DNA of 64,000 nt from Camellia lanceoleosa (Eukaryota; Streptophyta; Magnoliopsida; Ericales; Theaceae): the NCBI GenBank assembly GCA_025200525.1, contig CM045762.1, forward strand, positions 22,665,374-22,729,373. Direction: 5' to 3'. How positions within the stretch are numbered: the stretch's first letter is position 1; each line of letters begins with the position of its first letter. The translations under genes and the position numbers were made by a program. The notes under the pieces were generated by a model. It had not been told where the DNA came from and did no database searches. It saw only the letters and a program-made list of their open reading frames with translations. This document shows positions 36,060 to 47,596 of the stretch, piece by piece.

Positions 36060-39000
36060 TCTTTGAGACAGTAGTATCGTGTATACTCCCAATCTGCTCT
36101 CAAGATGCATACATATTGATAGATTACGGTTCTCGCATTCATTAAATATCTGCCAAGTTTGCCGAGAAATTGAATAGACAACAAGAACCTCTTGATTATG
36201 TGTTATATGTGTCTGCTCCATCTGGGAGAACCATGATTGTTGCATCTATCTATAAGGCGTGTGTTATTGTGATTGAGGGTGTAGAACTATTAATCGATTT
36301 GTTGCCGTTAAACATGACCCACTTTGACGCCATATTAGGAATGGATTGGTTAGTAAAGAATTATGCATCAATTAATTGTGTTTCGAAGAGTGTCACATTG
36401 AGACCCCCAGACCAAGCCGAGGTTATTTTCCGAGGTAAAGGGGTAGTACCCCACCATACTTGATTTCGTCCATTAAGGCACGTAAGCTAATTGTAAAGGG
36501 TGCCATGGCTACTTGTGTAGTATATTGAGTGATCGAATGGAAATGTTGATTTAGCCGACATCCCAGTTGTTAGTGAATTCCCGACATCTTTCCTAATGAT
36601 TTGCCAGCCACTTAGTTGATAGAGAAATAGAGTTCACTTGTGGACATTGTGTCAGAACACAAATGATCTCCAAGACACCCTATAGAATGGCCCCAAATGA
36701 GCTTAAGGAACTAAAGGTACAACTACAGAATTATTAGATAAAGGTTTTGTTAGGCGAGCACTTCACCGTGGGGGCGCCCAGTCTTGTTTGTTAAGAAAAA
36801 GATGGTACACTCGCCTTTGCATTGACTACTGAAGAACTTAACAAGGTAACTATTAAGAACAAGTATCCGTTGCCTAGGATTGATGATTTGCTAGATCAAC
36901 TACAAGGAGCAAGAGTCTTTTCCAAGATTGACCTTAGGTCGGGCTACCACCGATTGAAGGTTAAAGCGAGGATATTGAGAAGCGCCTTTCGAACAAGATA
37001 TGGCCACTATGAGTTTCTAGTAATGCCATTTGGAGTGACTAATGCGCCAAAGACATTCATGGACTTAATGAATAGAGTCTTCAAGCCGTACCTAGATGAA
37101 TTTGTGGTTGTTTTTATTGATGACATATTGATCTACTCCAAGAGTACAAGAGCATGAGAGTCATCTGAGACTTGCTCTGAGACCTTGAGGAGGCGAAGTG
37201 TATGCTAAGTTGAGTAAGTGTGAGTTTTGGCTTTCCAATATTTCATTTTTGGGACATGTGATTAATGAAGAAGGTATCTCTGTTGATCCCAAAGAAGATT
37301 GAAGCCGTAGTAAATTGGCCAACGCCGACCAATGTGTCCGAGGTTCGCAGCTTTTCTAGGTTTGGCGGTTATTACAGAAGTTTGTAAAAGACTTTTCAAG
37401 GATTGCGGTGCCATTGACGCAGCTTAACTCGGAAGGAGTGACATATGAATGGACCAAAGATAGAGAATCGGCCTTCGAGTTGAAGACGAGGTTAGTTCTG
37501 ACACGTTCTTGTACTCCCATCAAGTAATGAAGAATTTGATTCTGATGATGCTTCACATAAGGGTTTGGGTTGTGTATTAATGCAAGGGGCAAGGTCATAG
37601 CATATGCATCTCGCCATTAAAACCTCATGAGAAGAATTATCCTACCCATGATTTGGAGCTAGCGGTAGTGGTGTTTGCTTTAAAGATTTGGCGTCATTAC
37701 TTGTATGGAGCTTCTTGCCAAGTTTTCACGGATCATAAGAGTTTGAAGTACTTATTCACTCGAAGGAACTAAATTTGAGGCAAAGAAGATGGCTGGAATT
37801 GTTGAAGGACTACGACATGCGATTCAAGACCACCGAGCAAAGCCAACTCGATGGCCGATGCATTAGCAGGAAGTCATTGGGAAGTTTGGCGTGTTTAGCC
37901 ATAATCTCGTGAGCCGACCATCATTGAAGAAGTAAAAGCAAAGCAAATGGAGGATAAATTCTGAAGCGGATAGCCACGAGATTATCACCGGGCGAGGTCG
38001 AGTTACACCTTTGATAATGGAGTGCTTAAGTTTGGAGGAAGGTTATGCGTGGCGTCCCCTGAGTTGAAAAGAAAGATTTTACAAGAGTCCCATGGTTCCG
38101 TAATTGCTGTTCATCCAGAAACACTAAGATGTATCACGATGTAAGCAGACCTTTTGGTGGCCAAACATGAAGAGAGAGATAGCCGAGTTTGTATCCCAAT
38201 GCCTACAATGTCAACAAGTGAAGCGTAACATCGAAGACCAGCGGGACTCCTTCAACCTTTGTCGATTCTGAATGGAAATGGGAACATATCTCCATGGACT
38301 TTGTGATTGGTTTGCGAAGACACGAAAGGATGGACTCGATTTGGGTCATAATCGACAGATTAACTAAGTCGACATTTCTTGCTGTTCGGACTACATTCAC
38401 CTTGGCCGACTAGTCATCTTGTATATGAATGAGATTGTGAGACTTCATGGAGTGCCGATGTCAATTGTTTGCATCGAGATCCGAAGTTTGTTTGCGGTTT
38501 TGGCAAAGTTCTGAGAGGGCTTTGGGAACCGAGTTGAGGTTTAGCACGTTTCACCCCCAAACCGATGGGCGACGAAAGGACAAATCGGACACTTGAAGAT
38601 ATGCTCGGGTTATGTGTATTGGATTTCAAAGGAAGTTGGGAAACACACTTACCATTAGTAGAGTTAAACACAACAAGCTTATCAAGCCAAGATTGGCATG
38701 GCACCGTCTGAAGCTTTGTATGGAAGGAAGTGTAGATCGCCGATATGTTGGACGAAGTAGGAGATAAAGTTTTGATCGGCCCCTGATTCAAGTGACAACC
38801 GAGAAGATTAAGCTTATCCGACAGAGGATCGAGCGCCAGTCGGCAAAGAGCTATCTTGAGCCGAGAGAAGAAGAGAATTGGAGTTTGAAATTGGGGACCA
38901 TGTATTCTGAAAATTCGCCAACAAAAGGAATTTCAGTTGGGAAGAAAGGTAAGTTAGCACCTCGTTACATCGGGCCATTTGAAATTCTTGAGAAGATTAA

Positions 39001-39315
39001 CACGATCGCTTCTGGACTTGCTCTACCACGAAATTAAGTCAAGTGCACAATGTGTTTCACATCTCGATGTTGAGAAAGTATATTCTGGATCCCCTGCATG
39101 TGATTAGTCATTTTGGGATTGTGGTTGATGAAGAATTAAGCTATGAAGAGAAGCCGATGAGAATTCTTGACGGCACAAGTGAAACAACTAAGGAACAAAT
39201 CTATAGTGATGGTGAAAATTGAGTGGAAGGAACACTTGGCAAGGATGCCACGTGGGAAATGGAAGAAGAGATGAAAGTTCGATATCTGAATTGTTTTCGG
39301 ATCAAGGTAACCTAA
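36060..39315 (+). pseudogene. pol: Gypsy pol (protease, RT, RNase H, integrase, chromodomain-like end), frameshifted
   Basis: Protease: a LIDYGS segment at about 36117 sits where LIDSGS/DTG is expected, and ILGMDWL follows at about 36337. Reverse transcriptase is open at 36822-37157, with [25 protein letters not shown] and the catalytic [12 protein letters not shown] tail and RNase H blocks (SDASHKGLG-like, [24 protein letters not shown]) follow across frameshifts to about 37900. Integrase shows CLQCQQVK (about 38200), SMDFVIGL (about 38291), IDRLTKS, HPQTDG (about 38555) and APRYIGPFEILEKI (about 38960). The end (MRILDG.., EWKEH, ATWEMEEEM at about 39240-39270) resembles a degenerate chromodomain. 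It is non-functional as read, but the defects may be partly sequencing or assembly artefacts. Confidence 0.88.
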
Positions 39316-39347
39316 GTTTGGGGACCAAACTTCTTTAAGGGGTAGGA

Positions 39348-41628
39348 TGTAACAACCCTCACTTTGACTTAGTCTTGCTTGCATGCATTGCTCTTTTGTA
39401 TGATTTTGCCTTGCCAAGGTTGCAATCTGTTATCTTGTTTTGCTTTGCTTTGTCTATTTGATGCTTGCTTGAATTCGCACCTTGTCTAGAGTATAGCCGA
39501 GGTCACTTAGCATAGTTTACCTTTGAGCCCTTGCATTTAAGAACGATTTTGAACCTTAGCCGACCTCCACCTTTAACTGGCATATTGGCGAGATGATTAA
39601 CATCTGGGCGGCGTGTATCGCCGAGGCCGAGGTGTGTATTATCTAGGCGATGTTACCTATGAACCCAAGTGATCTTGTCTGGAAGTGGTACAACCTAGAC
39701 CGAGGTGTGGTACATCTAGGCCAAGGTGTGGCACACTTCGGTTGGGTGTTGTCCTTCCTAGCGAGATCATTAGTCAAGTCATTGTCCTTTTCTTGCCGAG
39801 GTCTTGTTATTGGCCGATGTCATTACTCACCGGAGTCCTTGCGCCTAGCTTGTTGAACACACTTTGTCGAGGACTTGTCTTTTCCATCATCACCTTTTGA
39901 GTTAAGCCAACCCGGTGGCGCCACGTGTCCAAAGCGAAGGTTAAACCGGTGGCAAGCTTAGAAGTGTATCATTTGTATCATATCTTGTGCTTGAGGAGAG
40001 AGAAGCTCTAGGAAGAGTTCTAGAGTGAGAAAGTAGAGTGCAAGCTTGATCCTTGGTGTTTGATCCGTTAGATTCGAGTATTGAGGTTAGAATCTTGATT
40101 AACTCTTCTTTGTTTCTATTGATCCTCTAGCTACATTGCATGATTGATTATGTTTTGCATGCCATGCATCGATTCCAAGTTGGTTTTAGAAAGAAAGCTA
40201 GTGTTCGTAAGTTCTTGTGAAAAGCCTCATTTGATCCGAAGTTTGCAACAAGTTACATGCATTTGTGTTTGTTCTTGCATGGTCTTCTTGTATGGGTATC
40301 GAGTCCATGGTTTTAAACTCATAACATGAAATCTCGTGTCTTATAATCATAAGTTATGATCCTCGCATTCATCTCCTTCTTGATCTTCATGTTCATGTTC
40401 TTCATGTTCTTGAGCGAGAGGAAAACCAGATTTTCCCGCTCCATCTCTTTGAAAGTGGCCTCGGGGCGACACCTCGGCGAGAGGTGTTGGACCTCGGCCA
40501 AGACAGTTAGTGCCCACTTGTTCCCGAGATGAGGGCGATGTCTGCTTTGATTTGACTTAGCTTTAGTGGATGCCGAGATCATTTGTGTGCATGTGAAGTC
40601 TGTTTAAAAGTGCATTCAATGAACTTGCCATGTGTTTGTAGGACTTGGGCTTACCTTGGCCTTGACGTCGAAGAACTATGTGAGTGGTATTTTAATAAAG
40701 ATATGTTATAGTGTTTTGATAAAAGCCTTATTTTTGCCTTGTTTTGGAAAGTATTTGTAGGCATGAATGTTATCCTATTTTGTATACCAAGTGTTATATC
40801 TTGTTTTGATGACATTCTTGGAAGTCCGTGCGTGCGGGGGACTTTAAGCATTTGTGGCACTAGTCCGTATGTGCTAGGGGACTATAAGCATTTGTAGCAC
40901 AAAGTTTGGAAGTCCGTGCGTGCGGGGACTATAAGCATTTGTGGCACAAGTCCTTAGTGTCCGGGGACTATAATGCAACGACACCATTGTTTTGAGATCT
41001 CTCTTGTCTTGTCTTGCTTTGCCATGACGGTTTACAGCGTGGGCTTGTTTGTCGGAGCTGTCATCACTTGTATTATATTGATATTAGTAAGCATCTCTTG
41101 AAGCTTTGAAAGATTTGATAGATGAACTTGATTTGTTTCATGTATTATTTGTTTAAAAGATCACGGATATCATTCATGTAAACCCTTTATTACTTAGCCC
41201 GTTCACTGAGTATCCAAGCTCCCCCTCTCCATATATATGTAGGTGATGAGCGGTCGGCGGTGATGCCTAGTTGTGCTTAGCCGCATGTTTTGCCGATGTG
41301 TTTTTGGATTCATGTTTTGCGGCATCTTGAAGATTATGCTTCTTGGTTACTTTATTGTATTTTGTGTTTGATGGCGAAAGCCTTTTGATCAAGATGTAAT
41401 TTGTGTACGTCATTATTTTGTATTAAAGCTACTATAAGATGTTTGCCATCTCATTTAACTCAAGCACGGCTCTTATGGACTACTTTACTTTTGATTATTG
41501 CTTCCGCATTTGTAAGCCCCATATGTTTACTCTGATTTGTGTGTGTTTTCTTGTAAGTGGCCTTTGGTAATCCCGAATTACTGGCCATCATGGCACCATT
41601 CTACTAGGGGCGGAATGGGGTCGTGACA
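39348..41628 (+). repeat. 3' LTR of the Gypsy element
   Basis: A purine-rich tract (CTTTAAGGGGTAGGA, 39333-39347) precedes TGTAACAACC. The 2281-bp LTR is nearly co-linear with the 5' LTR. Confidence 0.9.
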
Positions 41629-41633
41629 TCAGA

Positions 41634-42461
41634 GTCACCAACTAGGCCATCCTTATTATATCCATGCTTCTCTGGTTCGGTTTCCATACTCTTGAACGTG
41701 TCAGCCGCCAATGAGTGTGCAAAAGAATAAGAAAAAGAAAAAATAAAAAATGTGCAAAAGAAAGAAAAGAAAAAACTGTGCAAAAGAAGAAAAAAAAAGG
41801 ATTCATTGATTGAGGGGGAGCCTCCATTTTTACTCACCAAATACCCCTTGATTCCTAGTGGTTTGACTTTCCTTAGTTGTGCTTAGATTCTCTTGTCGGA
41901 GGTCCAGCTTTCATATCACTACTAGGATTTGAATCTTGTGTTTGTCGAACTCCAAGAGTCACACATTCACTTTTTTCATGGGATCTATGCTTTTCACATA
42001 ATGTATCACTTTCTTTCATGATGATTTTCTAGAGATTGTGCACATTGTGTTTTTAAGTAATTTTGCTTCTTGAATAGTCTTGTGTGTTTTAAGGTCCAAA
42101 TTTGAAATTCCTTGCTTGCTCCACCATATTATTTTTGTTGGTTCTCATGATGTATTCATGCCATGTGTCTGGTGCATGTGTCTTAGTTTTCAGGTTTTCA
42201 TGCTACATGTTCTTAAAATCTCCAAGTCGCATCTATTCATGTTTTCCATCCCATACTTCAAGATAATCTTGTCATATGATTATTGCTTTTTCATATACTC
42301 TTGTGGGACTAATAGTTGTTTTGGAGATTGTGGCACTAATAACTGCTTTGCAGATCATGACCTTGAGAAAGAAGTTGGCTTTTGTTTGCTGTAATGGGTT
42401 GGGGTGTTTAGGATTTTATTTGTTACGTGTGTTTTGTCACGGCATTGCCAAAGGGGGAGAT
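41634..42461. other. Non-coding interior of the gag-only Copia element, part 2
   Basis: The stretch contains A-rich runs (41717-41800) and AT-rich sequence. The open frame at 42080-42394 shows no domain. It ends in the polypurine tract AAAGGGGGAGA (42450-42460), as expected immediately before a 3' LTR. Confidence 0.65.
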
Positions 42462-43112
42462 TGTTAGATTTTATTCTTGGCAATCCCGTTTGACAAGGAT
42501 TTCTTTAAGAAGTTGGTTTTCTTCCAACACGAGAATTTCTTTTGGTTTTCTATAAGTAGTTGGTTTTCTCCCAAAACTAGACTACTCCTCTAACTCCTCC
42601 AGATCTTCTTTTTGGATATTAAGGTTTATATCTGGGGATATTTTGTTAGCTTTCTTTGATGTTTTATTGAGTATTTAACTCATGGTTTAAAAAGAATATA
42701 TCAAAGGTTTTGTTTGTTCTACATAAGAGAGAGAGAGAGAGAGAGTTGTTCTTTGGTAGATTCTGAAGAATTTGAGCCTGAAGCTTTGGTGGATTCCGGA
42801 GTGGCTCATCGTCAAGACAATTCCGAGGTGAAGACGAGGTAGGAAGAGGCACATAGAGGTTGGTTCAATTAGAGCGTGGATTCGCTAGGTAATTGAGAGT
42901 ATACCTGTGTAATTCCTTTATATCTTCTTAGTGGATTGTTTTGTGGTTGTTGCCCGTGGTTTTTTTATCACAATTGGAGGTGTCCAATTGTGATTTTTTC
43001 ACGTAAAATCGTTGTATCGATTTGTCTTGATTGGTTGATTGGGATTGTTATATTCTGCTTAAAATTGGTACATAATCACAAATCAACATCTAGGAGATTT
43101 CTAGATTTTTCA
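42462..43112 (+). repeat. 3' LTR of the gag-only Copia element
   Basis: This LTR starts TGTTAGATTTTATTC. It carries an extra TATAAGTAGTTGGTTTTC-like duplication (about 42550) and a longer AG repeat (about 42726-42743) than the 5' LTR. Confidence 0.88.
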
Positions 43113-43673
43113 TATATATATATATTCAGAATCACATTTATTGGGATTTAAAATAAATCTTGATTAATTTTTGTTAATTTTTAAGTATGATCCAATATAT
43201 TTCATATTTTCAAATCACTATAAAAGGAGCTTTCTACATTTTATTTCAATAGTTAATGATTTTAAGAACAATTGATTTTAAATGTCTATAAATTATTTTT
43301 TACCAATACCTTAATTAACTGAATAAAAAATATTCACAATTATTAAATGAACGGATATTAAAATAAAAATTGTGCCATAAATTAAAAAAAAATTATAAAG
43401 AAAAAAAAATTCATATATGATTTTTTCTTTGAGCTTGGATCACTTGCGGTTTTTTTTTTTTTTTTTTTTTTGTAAGCTTTTTTTTTTAAAAAAAAGAAGC
43501 TATTTAGAATATTATAAAAGGGTGTAACAGTGTCTAACGGACCTTTACGATACTACTACGGCCGTTATGTAATACCGAAATAGCCGTAACATATATGAAT
43601 GGTAACCACCACAATCGTTACGTAACAGAATTACGTAACGGTTGCGGCCGCTTTTTAAAACCTTGGTTATGAT

Positions 43674-44522
43674 AATTATATTGTTGTATTGAAGGGAACC
43701 TAAGAAGTTTTTATATATATATATATATTAATTTTGCTAACTGACAAACTCTGATAAGAGAACATTTATAATTTGCAGAACTACAATGAGCAATTTATAT
43801 TTTAAATAAATTTTAGAAAATATATTTATAGTTTATCCTTTTTCTTAGTATTTGACAACTGTATTCCAAGCTGATTTTTCTTTTTCTTTTTTGGTTGATG
43901 TGTGCCTTAAGGTCCGTTTGTAAAGTGATTTTTTAATGATTTTTTTTGACTAAAATATGAGATGGGAACAATTTTTTGAAATCTTACGAAAAAAGTGCAA
44001 AATATGGTGTGAATATATCTTTGACTTTGTATATTGAATGGAAAGAATATTTGACCCTTTTTTTGTATTAATTATTATTTTTTTGATTTTTTTAATAACT
44101 TTTTTAATTAAAATAATCACTTGTCAATCGAGACCTAATTTAACAATCTTAAAATGGTTGTACATTTTTTTACTTTTTGTATACACCTAATTTAAATGAA
44201 GAAATCTATAAATATCTATATAATTAAATAATAATACATTTTTGTATTTAATAAATTTATTTAAAGTTATTCACAAATATTTTACTTTTAAATACATCTA
44301 AAATAAGTGAATCTAAAAAGTTTTTTAAAAAATGATAAAAATATGAAAGAAATTCACTAAAAATAAAAAATAAAAAGAAAACAAAGGGGGAAAAACAAAA
44401 CTCAGACAATTTTTGAATTTCAAAACTAAACATATTTGTATTTCAAAATTCAATTTTTTCATCTTCTATTTTATTATTTTCTCTTTCCCCATGGGGTGAT
44501 GGATTACATAATTACAAACATA
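43674..44522. other. AT-rich intergenic stretch
   Basis: No gene, repeat ends or structured element seen apart from a short TA run at about 43714-43727. Confidence 0.5.
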
Positions 44523-45349
44523 CTGAGGTGTAACTTTTTTTGTGAAAAGAAATTATAGCAAAAGTTACTGTTGGCTACATATTTTGTACAAGCCAATTAC
44601 AATTCGATACATGGCAAGTCGAGGGTAATACGGGAAGACAACCCAAACCTTCGATCATGATTGTACACGTGGCAGTTGATATTGGTTTTCATAAGATCTG
44701 CATAGCACCGAATCAATAAAGAGATGCAAAGTGATGTGGCTTCAACAGTTACTCACATTTGAATTCAAAATCAGGAAGGAAGATTAACTGCAGATAATGG
44801 CATAGTGGAACTAACTCTAAGCAACATGATCAGCGATCATGGAGGAGCAGTTTGACGGTTAGAAGTGCAGTTCGATGGTTCTCCTTGAAAAGTATAAATA
44901 GCATAGAGGACCCCAGAAAAAGCCCCATAACTCAGATCCAAAAGCCAGTCTTATTCTGCTTATTTTCATTTCCAGTCTTACATTTCCTGTTCTTTACATT
45001 CCTGTATTTTAAATTCTTGCACTTCGTTCATAGGAGTAGTTTCAAGTAGTAGATTGTTGCTGTAAACCTCTACGAGACTGAGTTTGAATCATTGTAAGTT
45101 TTTTCATTTTTAATGAAATGCTTCAATTGTTCTTCATTTGATTGTTATCTTGTTTAAATCTCCTAAATCAAGCCACCAGTAAAAGTCCTCTTCATTGAGG
45201 CTGAAAGAACTAAAACACAATCGTCTGATAATTGGTTGGCAATTAATTTTCTGCAAGGACTGATTGATCCTTTTTGGAACGCTCGCAATTACAAAAGCAA
45301 TTACAAAAATAACTTTCGAAAGCCAAAAAGCCAACAGTTACACCCTCAG
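44523..45349. mobile_element. LTR-like element with inverted CTGAGG-TGTAAC ends
   Basis: The left end CTGAGGTGTAAC and right end GTTACACCCTCAG are inverted copies. Internally there is a TATA box (AGTATAAATAGCAT, about 44894), UTR-like sequence and an AATGAAATG polyadenylation-like site (about 45112), which suits a solo LTR with TGTAAC...GTTACA termini. No clear target duplication was found, so a DNA transposon or decayed LTR remains possible. Confidence 0.4.
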
Positions 45350-45766
45350 CTTTTGGTAAATAATTTCTCCTTTTCTCATTGTCGTGTAATCATCTTCTCA
45401 ACATGATGTGCTTCTGTCTGTGAAGAAGATGATTGTTTGTTACTTGACAAAAAGTAACAAAGATAGAATCCAATTTTGTGTGCCAAGAGTTTATTAATGA
45501 ACAGTGTTAGGAATATAGACATTTATGTCTCATTTTATATTTAGCCTCTGTTTATTTAAACTTATTATTTTTTAATTTAGGAAGTAATTACGTGTTGGTG
45601 TTTTAATTGTATAATTAAGACATGTGTTAAAAAATTATATGCATTTATATATGTAAGAGGAAAATGATCCCCACTAATTTCTCCTCTCTCTCACTAGGTT
45701 GCTGGCTAAGTGCCCTAGACGAAACCCTAACATGGGCCTCTAGATATTCAAGAAAAAAAAAATTAA

Positions 45767-46599
45767 GATTCTATTTGGTAGAGTTTTAGAATTATGATTT
45801 AATAACAAAGTTATATTTTGAGTTTGTGAATTTTGAAATTATAATTTGAGTATAGAAAATTTGTTTGGTTATGAGTTTTAAAAAGAGTTTTGAATTGAAT
45901 GATATGACATATGATATTAGATTTAAGAATTTACAACTCATAATCAAACACATAACCCAAAATTCTGGGAGCTTCTATTTGCACATCCCTCATCCTCTTT
46001 TTACACACACTAAATAAAAATTATTTTTATTTTAATTTTATTTTTAAGTGAAATTACTATTTTGGACATAAAATAAACACATTCGGAAGTTGATTGTTGA
46101 AAAATTGAAAAACATTCGGAACTCAACTTCCGAACAAGTTATTTAGTTTCGGAAATCAACTTCCGAACCAATTGTTTATTTTCGGAAATCAACTTCCGAA
46201 CCAATAAAAGATGTGTAAAGAGGGGAAGGTGTGTGTGCAAATAGAAGCTCCCCAAAATTCTATTCAAAACTCATAAAAAATTTAAAAAACATTTCCAAAA
46301 TATTTTCTATTTAAAATATAAAAATAACAGGTATCAAAAAAAAAAAAAAGAACAAGAACACTATTCCAGTCAATCGGCTGGACATCTGAGAGATGTCGGG
46401 AAGGATGACCAGATAGACCCAAAATTCAAAAATTTTATGCTTTTCAGAATGGAGAACACGAAAGAGAGAGAGTAGCCAAACAGAAAAGAGAAATATATTT
46501 TGAAATGTGTGGTGGAATCACAATTTCAAAACTCCATCCAAACAATGCATGCAAATGGAGAGGTAGAATTAAATTTTCAAAACTGCACCAAACATAGCC
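45767..46599. mobile_element. PIF/Harbinger-like MITE hosting another MITE
   Basis: The left end GATTCTATTTGGTAGAGTTT and the reverse complement of the right end GGCTATGTTTGGTGCAGTTT are inverted repeats of the PIF/Harbinger kind. They are flanked by the 3-bp duplication TAA (45764-45766 and 46600-46602). The segment 45967-46252 is a later MITE insertion. No transposase is present. Confidence 0.6.
45967..46252. mobile_element. Mutator-type MITE, 286 bp, with internal palindromic repeats
   Basis: Ends GGGAGCTTCTATTTGCACA are nearly perfect inverted repeats. The 9-bp duplication CAAAATTCT flanks it (45958-45966 and 46253-46261). Inside (about 46081-46203) are three to four tandem units, each with a TTCGGAA...TTCCGAA palindrome around a TCAAC core. 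Confidence 0.88.
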
Positions 46600-46602
46600 T
46601 AA

Positions 46603-47106
46603 CTTCAATCTATTTCTACTAAAATTTACTTACATAGATTGCAAAATTCAGTTTACAATAAGGGGATAAAAAACATCAGAACAATTTAAACTATTTTACT
46701 AAATGAAAATTGAACAAAGTGTGGCAAAATAACATAAGTAACCAAATTCTAATCCACAATCCAATATAAAATTCAACTCACATATAATGATGAATTAATG
46801 AATAGTTTGTGATAATTTGATTCGGAAAAATAGAAAACTAAGACATACCAACATAAGTATTGAGTTACACAATGTGAACTAAATCTTATCCAAAACAAAA
46901 CAAAACACAACTTAATGTAACTCAAATATAAAAATAGACAGGGATACTAAACTACCAAAGGAGAGGGAGAGAAGTGAAAAAATACCCATTGATTGATAAT
47001 CTTCCAAGTTTCAAATAGATTTGATTCATTTAAATAAAGTAAAAGGAAAAAGGTACTCGGTCCATAAATTTAATTTTAATTTTGTTTGGCTAGAATTTCA
47101 ATCGTT
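46603..47106. other. AT-rich stretch without recognisable features
   Basis: Low-complexity A-rich sequence, with no gene or element ends seen. Confidence 0.5.
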
Positions 47107-47432
47107 CAGACACTTTGTTTGGTTTGATTTTGGGAGATAAATTTTCAAAAAAAAATTTGAAGGGAGAGTTTAGAATTTTTTTTGGTTTGTTTAGTTGTAT
47201 ATTTTGGAAATAGTTTTGTAGTATGGGAGTTTGAGATGATTTGATATTTTGTTATAGTTTAGTAGATGTGTGTGGAAGAAAAAGTGATTGAAAATGAGAG
47301 AGGAGAGAAAAAAAAGTGATTGATTGATGTATAGGAGAGAAAGTGATTTTGAAATTTTTTTTTTCAAAATCACTAAACCAAACAAAATTTTGAAAATTTT
47401 TCTCCAAAATTACTCTCTCAAAACCAAACCAA
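47107..47432. mobile_element. Possible PIF-type MITE
   Basis: Left TTTGTTTGGTTTGATTTTGG and the reverse complement of the right side TTTTTTGGTTTGGTTTTGAG can pair, followed by GAGATAA/GAGAGTAA and ATTTTCAAAA on both sides. The boundaries and TSD are uncertain. Confidence 0.4.
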
Positions 47433-47551
47433 AAAAGGCCTTTGTCTATGAGTCTAGATCCTCTGCTATGGTAGCTTGCAATGGTTCCTGCAGTGCTATC
47501 CAAAATGACGTCGTTTTGTTAAGTTTTTTTTTTTTTTGGGCCTTTCCTCCT

Positions 47552-47596
<45 letters not shown>

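Larger units (their letters stand above)
32511..41628 (+). mobile_element. Complete Gypsy chromovirus (Tekay/Del-like), TSD TCAGA
   Basis: LTRs are at 32511-34789 and 39348-41628, both starting TGTAACAACCCTCAC; the 3' copy ends GGGTCGTGACA. The element is flanked by TCAGA (32506-32510 and 41629-41633). Gag, protease, reverse transcriptase, RNase H and integrase follow in Gypsy order, with a C-terminal segment like the degenerate chromodomain of Tekay/Del. The coding region is broken by many 1-4 nt indels and the primer site is also damaged. LTR differences are mostly small indels near CCG or GCCGAG, with few substitutions. This suggests a young element whose sequence may contain assembly errors. 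Confidence 0.9.
26872..43112 (+). mobile_element. Gag-only (non-autonomous) Copia-type element, TSD TATAT
   Basis: LTRs are at 26872-27490 and 42462-43112, both TG...CA, flanked by TATAT (26867-26871 and 43113-43117). The primer-binding site is at 27493-27504 and the polypurine tract AAAGGGGGAGA at 42450-42460. After subtraction of two later insertions the interior is about 3.4 kb and encodes only Gag; no integrase, reverse transcriptase or RNase H is readable. This matches the described TR-GAG class of elements. By eye the LTRs differ at roughly 30 positions, nearly all transitions, plus a 14-bp insertion and AG-repeat length change, so it is the oldest retrotransposon in the nest. Confidence 0.85.
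26729..43665. mobile_element. hAT-type non-autonomous element, host of the nested retrotransposons
   Basis: The left end CAAAGTTTTGAAAAGCGG (26729) and the reverse complement of the right end CAAGGTTTTAAAAAGCGG (to 43665) form the terminal inverted repeat. The flanks GTTATGAT at 26721-26728 and 43666-43673 are identical 8-bp duplications, diagnostic of hAT. Without the insertion at 26872-43117 it would be only about 0.7 kb, with GTAACGGTTGCGG-like subterminal motifs (43555-43655) and an AT-rich centre, and no transposase. Confidence 0.85.

Noticed and set aside
42080..42467. Possible envelope-like frame before the Copia 3' LTR
   Set aside because: Hydrophobic by base composition only; no signal peptide, domain or conserved motif, and the element lacks pol.
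44523..45349. Confident solo-LTR call with TSD
   Set aside because: Ends and TATA box look right, but flanking 5-mers do not match, so it is kept only as a low-confidence LTR-like element.
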